From assembly GCA_016211095.1 (NCBI GenBank), contig JACQSW010000090.1, positions 1 to 29,148 of the forward strand: a DNA stretch of 29,148 bases, written 5' to 3'. The translations under genes and the position numbers were made by a program. The DNA is from Candidatus Woesearchaeota archaeon. GTDB taxonomy: Archaea; Nanobdellota; Nanobdellia; SCGC-AAA011-G17; GW2011-AR17. Positions 24,882 through 29,148 of this stretch are shown here, in pieces. The first letter of the stretch is position 1. The number at the start of each line of letters is the position of its first letter. Below the pieces are notes generated by a model. The model saw nothing but the letters and a program-made list of their open reading frames with translations. It did no database searches and was not told where the DNA came from.

Positions 24882-25558
24882 GAGATTATTGTTCCAACAA
24901 ATTCTTTTTCTTCCAAGCACTTTTTTAGGTTGTCTGTCCCTTTTAAGATTATTATTCTTATTTTTGATTTTCTTGCAGTTTTAGCAGCAAATGAATCAAG
25001 CACAAAGTGTTGACCAGGCCCCTCTTTGACTTTACTGATTATCTTTTCAAACTCTTCATGGCTTATTTTTTGAATAAGCTTGGCGTCCTTAAATTTTTTT
25101 GGGTCCTTGTCAAATAAGCCGTCGACGTTTGTTATGTTGATAAACATTGGCGCCTTTAGGTATTCTGCTATTTCAGCTGTTGTACCATCAGATGTTCTTC
25201 CAGGCGATAACCCGCCGCATACAACGATATTGTTTGATTCTAATAGCTTAGCTATTTCTTCTAGTGTGGTTGGGATGTTTTGATTACAATTTTGTAGGAA
25301 TGAAGCGACAAGTTTGGCGTTTAAGCGGGTTACATCGATGCCCATTAAGTCTTGTGCGTAGTCGTTTAGCCCTCCCTTTTTTAGAGTGTCAATATAGTTT
25401 CTTGCTGTTTTTCCGCCGCCTGTGCAAATGACTATCTTGTAACCTTTTAGTGTGTGGATTGTTTCTTTGAATTTTTTGAGAAAGTCATAGTCCACATTCT
25501 CGGGAACAATTATTGATCCACCGAGAGATATCACAACTATTTTTTGTTTGTTAGCCAT
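24878..25558 (-). CDS. pyrH: UMP kinase
   Basis: 226 residues of the amino-acid-kinase fold: ISLGGSI at the N-terminus, CTGGGKTARNYID, then GLSPGRTSDGTTAEIAEYL and NITNVDGLFDKDPKKFKDAKLI, the archaeal UMP kinase signatures for phosphate donor and UMP. It phosphorylates UMP to UDP in pyrimidine synthesis. Its start overlaps the end of the upstream ITPase gene by 22 bases, so it is translated in the same operon. Confidence 0.9.
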   Translation of the reverse strand: MANKQKIVVISLGGSIIVPENVDYDFLKKFKETIHTLKGYKIVICTGGGKTARNYIDTLKKGGLNDYAQDLMGIDVTRLNAKLVASFLQNCNQNIPTTLEEIAKLLESNNIVVCGGLSPGRTSDGTTAEIAEYLKAPMFINITNVDGLFDKDPKKFKDAKLIQKISHEEFEKIISKVKEGPGQHFVLDSFAAKTARKSKIRIIILKGTDNLKKCLEEKEFVGTIIS

Positions 25559-26094
25559 TTTGCAAATTTTTCTAGTGCCTGCGCCCGATGTGAGATTTTT
25601 GCTTTTTCCTCTTTGGTTAATTCGGAAAAAGTTTTTTTGTGCCCTTCAGGTATGAATATGGTGTCGTAATCAAAGCTTATTTCTTTGCTTGGTTTGGTTG
25701 CTATTTCACCATTGCAAGTTCCTTGGAAGTTAACTATTTTTCCATTTGGTTCATAGTAAGCTATTGTTGTTCTGAAGAATGCTTTCCTGTTTTTGCCTTC
25801 TAACAGTCTTAGTACTCCTTCATACCCTATCGTTTTGAATATGAATGACGCGTTTACTCCAGGGAAGTTTTGGAAGGCTTCAAAGTATATTCCAGTGTCT
25901 TCTGCTATTAGCGATTTTTGCAGCCTTTGCATAGCTGTTAATGCTTTGTCTATTGCTGTTTCTTTTTCTGTCGGCAGTTTTTTTTCTATTACCTCAATGT
26001 CTGATTTTAGCAGGTTTATCCCGTATTTTTCGAGTATTTTTTTGGCTTCTTCAAATTTGTCGTAGTTGCTTGTGGCAAAGAAGATTTCTTTCAT
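25537..26094 (-). CDS. rdgB: ITP/XTP pyrophosphatase (RdgB/Ham1 family)
   Basis: 185 residues from ATG 26094. Motifs: ATSNYDKFEEAKKIL (substrate and phosphate binding), AEDTGIYFEAF..FPGVNASF with catalytic D66, FDYDTIFIPEGHKKTFSELT, and SHRAQALEKF at the C-terminus. It removes non-canonical ITP, XTP and dITP from the nucleotide pool. The frame extends upstream to 26223, but that part is the end of the HD gene in another frame; ATG 26094 overlaps that gene's stop as ATGA, the normal coupled arrangement. Confidence 0.93.
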   Translation of the reverse strand: MKEIFFATSNYDKFEEAKKILEKYGINLLKSDIEVIEKKLPTEKETAIDKALTAMQRLQKSLIAEDTGIYFEAFQNFPGVNASFIFKTIGYEGVLRLLEGKNRKAFFRTTIAYYEPNGKIVNFQGTCNGEIATKPSKEISFDYDTIFIPEGHKKTFSELTKEEKAKISHRAQALEKFAKWLTNKK

Positions 26095-26573
26095 GCTTCT
26101 TCCCCGATGAGCTCTTTTTCTAAGCTTTTTGTGTATTCGTAGAATTGCCCCCAGTTTTGGTTTGGTCCGTATCTTTCTTTTAACTTTTCGAATCTTTCTT
26201 CCAATGTTACAATTTGCCCCCATTCGTCTCTTTTGTCGGCGTAGAACACGATTTTTTCTTCTATTGTTTTTGGCGGATTTTTTTCAAGGCATTCAAAGCC
26301 GTGTTTTTTTACAATTTCCGCCACTTCTTCATAGCCGAGATTTTCTAGCAGTTCCGCACCTTCTTTTGTATGGTGTTTTGCGTTTAGCTTTTTTATGTCG
26401 TGAAGGAGGGCAGCGGCCAGCACTAATTCTTTGTTTATTTTGTGCCCTTTTTTTTCTAGTGTTTCTGCAGTTTTTAGTGCGTAGTTGGCGACTGAGAATG
26501 AATGGAAGAAGATTGTTTCTTTTACTGCATATTCTGTTAGCAGATTGACGCATTGCCTGAAGTTGGGTATCAT
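26091..26573 (-). CDS. HD-domain metal-dependent phosphohydrolase
   Basis: 160 residues from ATG 26573. The HD site is complete: HSFSVANYAL (H24), ALLHDIKK (H58-D59), KHHTKEGAELL and a later KIVFYADKRDE (D113), the order of small HD hydrolases in the YedJ/RNase Y-like group. Substrate unknown; a nucleotide is plausible given that ITPase and UMP kinase follow in the same operon. A longer frame to 26687 is rejected because a TATA box (26600-26609) lies 36 bases before ATG 26573, inside the extension. Confidence 0.88.
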   Translation of the reverse strand: MIPNFRQCVNLLTEYAVKETIFFHSFSVANYALKTAETLEKKGHKINKELVLAAALLHDIKKLNAKHHTKEGAELLENLGYEEVAEIVKKHGFECLEKNPPKTIEEKIVFYADKRDEWGQIVTLEERFEKLKERYGPNQNWGQFYEYTKSLEKELIGEEA

Positions 26574-26599
26574 TCTCGTTGTTTTTTGTGCTTTTTTTC

Positions 26600-26610
26600 T
26601 TTTTAAAAGT
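26600..26610 (-). promoter_or_regulatory. TATA box of the HD-ITPase-pyrH operon
   Basis: ACTTTTAAAA on the minus strand, about 36 bases before the ATG at 26573, consistent with a leaderless first gene. Confidence 0.5.
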
Positions 26611-26663
26611 TGTTGAATAAACCCAAATTTATTTACCACTAATAAATTGCTACAATAGAAAGG

Positions 26664-26672
26664 CTTATATAC
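26664..26672 (+). promoter_or_regulatory. TATA box of the small membrane protein gene
   Basis: CTTATATAC. Its first TT is only 24 bases from ATG 26689 but 36 from a GTG at 26701 and 45 from ATG 26710, which bears on the start choice of the gene. Confidence 0.5.
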
Positions 26673-26688
26673 ATCCATTATCACCAAA

Positions 26689-27012
26689 ATGCCAACAAAA
26701 GTGAGTCATATGGAACTATCAGACAAAATTTGTGCTATCGCTAAGGATGTTGGAAAAGAGGCTAAGATTAGAGCTACTGGTCTATACGTTTCCTTGCCTA
26801 TCATTATGGCGGGCGCACCAGCTCAAGCTGGTGAGAATAATATGGCTGATCAAAGTAATAATGGCGATGTCCTAATGTACAGCCTTTGTTCGGTGATTAC
26901 CTTCGGTGCAGGGCATATTGCGCGCAAAGCAAGATTCGGTGAATTGACGGTACTTTCTTATGCCAGCTCAGTTTTTTTTGCAAGCTTGGCGATTTATAAT
27001 CTTTTTAAATGA
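26689..27012 (+). CDS. Small exported or membrane protein with two hydrophobic segments (unknown)
   Basis: 107 residues from the first ATG; TATA spacing suggests that GTG 26701 or ATG 26710 may be the real start (103 or 100 residues). A signal-like region (KIRATGLYVSLPIIMAGAPAQAG) ends in an AxA-type cleavage site, followed by a polar stretch and two membrane helices (about 60-76 and 85-105) separated by the short basic loop ARKARFG. This plan resembles VirB2/TrbC-type pilins but I see no sequence signature, so the similarity is only architectural. No recognised homologue. Confidence 0.6.
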   Translation: MPTKVSHMELSDKICAIAKDVGKEAKIRATGLYVSLPIIMAGAPAQAGENNMADQSNNGDVLMYSLCSVITFGAGHIARKARFGELTVLSYASSVFFASLAIYNLFK

Positions 27013-27060
27013 ATTTCTAAACAAAGTAATACACTATTTTAAAGTGGTAACAAAACGAAA

Positions 27061-27202
27061 CATTTATATATTAGTTCCGCTTTACATATATTATCACCTC
27101 TTTTTCCCCAGCAAGAAACTCGTAAGGGTTTCTTGCCAGGGTTTTATAATTCTCCAAAAAATTTAAAACCCTGCATAGGAATATCCCTAAAACGGCAAGA
27201 AA
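27061..27202 (+). promoter_or_regulatory. Promoter and inverted-repeat leader of the unknown gene pair
   Basis: TATA candidates at 27063-27070 (TTTATATA) and weaker ones at 27142 and 27162. Three inverted repeats follow: GCAAGAAAC/GTTTCTTGC (27111-27119/27128-27136, 9 bp), CAGGGTTTTA/TAAAACCCTG (27137-27146/27164-27173, 10 bp) and TAGG/CCTA (27176-27189). GGCAAGAAA recurs at 27194-27202 just before the start codon, so GTTTCTTGC could pair with either copy. No ribosome-binding site is seen. If transcription begins at the first TATA, this is a roughly 105-base structured leader. Confidence 0.5.
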
Positions 27203-27203
27203 A

Positions 27204-28103
27204 ATGGAGCTTAAATTAAAAACCTTAAACAAAACAAAAGACTTTGAAGAACTCAAACCTTACGTTAAGAAAGGGGCATTAAACATCGTCGTTCACCCAT
27301 TTTATTCAACCTATTTTGAGCTAGAAAATCAAAAACAGGACGCAATAAAAAACTCAATAGAAGAGAGAATAAAAAATTGTTTACTAGCAAACGACAATGA
27401 AACAAAAATAGAGAACTACATCTTAGCATTGCAAACAATAAAAGAATACACCAACATAAAAGCAATTTTGGATAGAAAAGAGCTAACAATACTCTTGCTT
27501 CCAAGAAAATACACAAAAAACAAGAGAGTCTATGAATATATTGGGCTGACCAAATCCCCCGAAAAAATTGTAAAAAACATAAACGTTGAAGATTACTTGG
27601 TGACATTGAGCCAAATAACACAAAACCAGCCAAATTTCCTAATAGCTGAATCCAAAAACTGGGATACCGGCGAAATTTCTAAAAAAGAAATAAAAAAATT
27701 GAGGCGGCTAATAGACAAGACAAATATTAGCGCTATAACCCTCTCCGGTGGATTTATTGACGGCTGCCTGGATAATGCCGCAGAATCATTAGACAGAAAA
27801 TTCAGAGACAAAAGTATTTTTGTAATAAGCGACGAAGCTGTTTTAAGCCACGAAATGATAAATCACTATTGCCAAAGATCAATATCGCGTAACGCAATTA
27901 ATAGCATAATCTCAGTTATCCCCCAAAATTTTTTTGGCATATTAACCGAGGCATTACAACATAGCCAACATATAATGGATTATGAAAAATTCTTAAACCA
28001 AATGCAGGACCTAAACAAAAAAATATTAAGTTTTTTAAAACTCCAATGCGAAAGCATAAGCTACCCCTCAGTAAGGGTTGTGGAGACGCGACAATGCCTT
28101 TAG
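27204..28103 (+). CDS. Protein of unknown function, possibly isochorismatase-like
   Basis: 299 residues, soluble, no signal peptide or membrane segment. The N half is charged (many Lys, Glu, Asn). Residues 174-215 read NISAITLSGGFIDGCLDNAAESL...KSIFVISDEAVLS, which resembles the strand-GxxxxxC-helix-strand region of isochorismatase/nicotinamidase hydrolases (C188 in the catalytic cysteine position). The expected N-terminal catalytic Asp is not evident (NIVVHPFYSTYF at 27-38) and the Lys is not clear, so the assignment is weak. It overlaps the next gene by 10 bases, forming an operon, and carries an unusual leader. It may instead be a lineage-specific protein. Confidence 0.75.
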   Translation: MELKLKTLNKTKDFEELKPYVKKGALNIVVHPFYSTYFELENQKQDAIKNSIEERIKNCLLANDNETKIENYILALQTIKEYTNIKAILDRKELTILLLPRKYTKNKRVYEYIGLTKSPEKIVKNINVEDYLVTLSQITQNQPNFLIAESKNWDTGEISKKEIKKLRRLIDKTNISAITLSGGFIDGCLDNAAESLDRKFRDKSIFVISDEAVLSHEMINHYCQRSISRNAINSIISVIPQNFFGILTEALQHSQHIMDYEKFLNQMQDLNKKILSFLKLQCESISYPSVRVVETRQCL

Positions 28104-28549
28104 ACCAAGAAATTTGGAGCTGTGAAATGCAAGAATACCTAATTAACAATAATCCTTATGTGCTGTTAGGGACGAAAGACGCTTTTATTTGCAAAATTAT
28201 AACAGTGGAATACTCAATCATCAAAGGGATATGCCATTCTCCAACAACAAAAGAAGAAATCATTCCCAAATTCAGAACTGCATTTTATGAGTATGGGCTT
28301 AAAAATTTCGAAAATGCAACCATCACCCTTTACCGAGGGAATGGAGAGGTAAACAAATTTGACAAAGTTAATATCGCTGAAATGTTCGGGGTCGACACAA
28401 AGAAGGTAATCACGCCCCCTTTAGAGGTGAAGTGTGCAAAAACAGCCGTTATAATTGGAACTGATAAACATTTAGTTTTAAGGGAAGAATTTAACGGGAT
28501 AGAAGCAGGTAGACTATTTGAAAAGGCAAAACAAAAAGGAAAGAAGTGA
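28094..28549 (+). CDS. Protein of unknown function with weak CheD-like pattern
   Basis: 151 residues from ATG 28094, which is preceded by GGAG and overlaps the upstream gene by 10 bases; a second ATG at 28127 is possible. YVLLGTKDAFICKI...IIKGICHSPT aligns by eye with the TLGLGSCVxV...GGMAHxxLP core of CheD glutamine deamidases: F31 falls where the catalytic Cys would be and H48 exactly 17 residues on, as in the CheD Cys-His pair. The Cys is thus lost. The later helix-strand (AFYEYGLKNFENATITLYRGNGE) and the GVDTKKVITP..KCAKTAVIIGTDKHLVLRE end also fit the fold. No chemotaxis genes are nearby. Treat as hypothetical. Confidence 0.7.
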   Translation: MPLDQEIWSCEMQEYLINNNPYVLLGTKDAFICKIITVEYSIIKGICHSPTTKEEIIPKFRTAFYEYGLKNFENATITLYRGNGEVNKFDKVNIAEMFGVDTKKVITPPLEVKCAKTAVIIGTDKHLVLREEFNGIEAGRLFEKAKQKGKK

Positions 28550-28552
28550 AGC

Positions 28553-28747
28553 TTAAGCTTTCTTGCCTGAGTAGCCGTCTTTATACCAGCCATCGCCTTT
28601 AAGTATGAATGTTGTTGGGCAGATTAACCTTTCTAAAACTCCGCCGCATTCTTCTTTTAAACAGTTCGCTAGTTTGTTGTCGCTTATCTTTTGAACGACT
28701 TCAAATGTTTCTCCACATTTTTTGCATTCATAAACATATGTCGGCAT
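28553..28747 (-). CDS. FmdB-family zinc-ribbon protein
   Basis: 64 residues starting MPTYVYECKKCGETFEV, the FmdB signature, with CxxC (C8/C11), a second pair C-x(4)-C (CLKEEC) and the ending GVLERLICPTTFILKGDGWYKDGY, which is the family's conserved tail. FmdB-type proteins are small zinc ribbons named for a putative formamidase regulator; their function is not settled. Start supported by GGGAG 13 bases upstream and TATA candidates near 28772-28782 and 28790-28799. It converges on the preceding gene with 3 bases between. Confidence 0.85.
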   Translation of the reverse strand: MPTYVYECKKCGETFEVVQKISDNKLANCLKEECGGVLERLICPTTFILKGDGWYKDGYSGKKA

Positions 28748-28851
28748 TTTGTTTTCTCCCTAATTTGTTACTATTTTATAGTAATTACTTATATTTAAAG
28801 TTTTCTACACCCAAAAAACAGCCCCAAAGAAGGTCCCCGCAGCCCTAAAAT

Positions 28852-29139
28852 TCAGTCTACAGTAAACAAGCTAGAATCATGATCAACGTCGAAAACGCCG
28901 AGCCTAGCCCCAGCATCCAGCCAGCCATGCGCGTAATTCAAGGCAGCAAAAGCGTTAACAACGTCCCCCTTAGCAGCAAAATGCTTAGCATCATCATAAT
29001 ACCTTTGGGCCATATCCAAGAAATCCTCGCCAACCTTACGAAAATCAACATTCTTCGGCTCAGCCAATTTAACCTTCTTCAAAGCCTTACCTGTAACGTC
29101 AAAATATTTCTTCAACTTCTCATCACTTATCTCTTTCAT
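28852..29139 (-). CDS. DUF357 protein (start at the window edge)
   Basis: 95 residues from ATG 29139; the frame continues to the window edge, so an earlier start cannot be ruled out. The C half FLDMAQRYYDDAKHFAAKGDVVNAFAALNYAHGWLDAGARLGVFDV is the diagnostic block of the archaeal DUF357 family (all-helical, function unknown). The GC content of this gene is visibly higher than that of its neighbours. Confidence 0.9.
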   Translation of the reverse strand: MKEISDEKLKKYFDVTGKALKKVKLAEPKNVDFRKVGEDFLDMAQRYYDDAKHFAAKGDVVNAFAALNYAHGWLDAGARLGVFDVDHDSSLFTVD

Positions 29140-29148
29140 AACAAACAC

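Noticed and set aside
26095..26223. 43-residue basic N-terminal extension of the ITPase
   Set aside because: It overlaps the HD gene in another frame; the family N-terminus begins at the ATG 26094 coupled to the HD stop.
26574..26687. 38-residue N-terminal extension of the HD protein
   Set aside because: It includes the TATA box of the operon and is not needed for the HD domain.
27071..27256. 61-residue minus-strand frame over the 27.1 kb leader
   Set aside because: It overlaps the inverted repeats and the start of the plus-strand gene and has no recognisable features.
1..29148. CRISPR arrays, insertion sequences, rRNA genes, replication origin
   Set aside because: I saw no direct-repeat arrays, transposase motifs, rRNA or clustered origin boxes; the only mobile element found is the intein.

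Overview
The window reads as part of an AT-rich archaeal chromosome, most likely a DPANN-type lineage (inference). Directly visible archaeal marks are the gene order rpoH - rpoB'' - rpoB' - rpoA' - rpoA'' - rpl30e - nusA-like - rps12 - rps7 with both large RNA polymerase subunits split, eukaryote-like eL30 and Fap7/AK6, a DUF357 protein, an intron-bearing tRNA, and TATA boxes whose first T lies about 32-36 bases before many start codons, which implies leaderless mRNAs. Several accessory genes look bacterial: a TolC-type channel, a bacterial-type CoaD, an HPF/RaiA-like protein and YggS.

Layout. 1-2805: a Ca2+-type P-type ATPase behind a long leader that folds into a four-way-junction RNA. 2800-4227 (-): a secreted TolC-like protein, unexpected in an archaeon. 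4351-4683 (-): an HPF-like protein. 4919-6535 (+): a tandem ThyX-like protein. 6553-6663 (-): a 36-residue zinc-ribbon protein with its own promoter. 6724-17222 (-): the RNA polymerase and ribosomal protein operon, with a 501-residue LAGLIDADG intein in rpoB''; the usual downstream elongation factor and rps10 genes are absent. 17252-17458 (-): tRNA-Lys(UUU), apparently with two introns, and tRNA-Asp(GUC). 17722-19900: fap7 and tldD, divergent from one shared TATA box. 19923-22806 (-): an operon of a winged-helix protein with two metallophosphoesterase-like halves and a small PD-(D/E)XK-like protein. 23129-24881 (+): a CoaD-HD fusion and yggS. 24878-26573 (-): pyrH, an ITP/XTP pyrophosphatase and an HD hydrolase in overlapping order. 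26689-28549 (+): a small membrane protein and two poorly recognisable genes behind inverted repeats. 28553-29148 (-): an FmdB-type zinc ribbon and a DUF357 protein.

How it fits together: the centre is the transcription/translation core (RNAP, S7, S12, L30e, NusA-like, tRNAs, Fap7 for small-subunit maturation). Around it sit nucleotide and cofactor genes (PyrH, ITPase, HD hydrolases, ThyX-like, CoaD, YggS). The points most worth following up are the ATPase leader RNA, the TolC-like protein, the complementary degeneration of the two ThyX halves, the double phosphoesterase with its putative operator, the two-intron tRNA-Lys and the 27.1-28.5 kb unknown pair.
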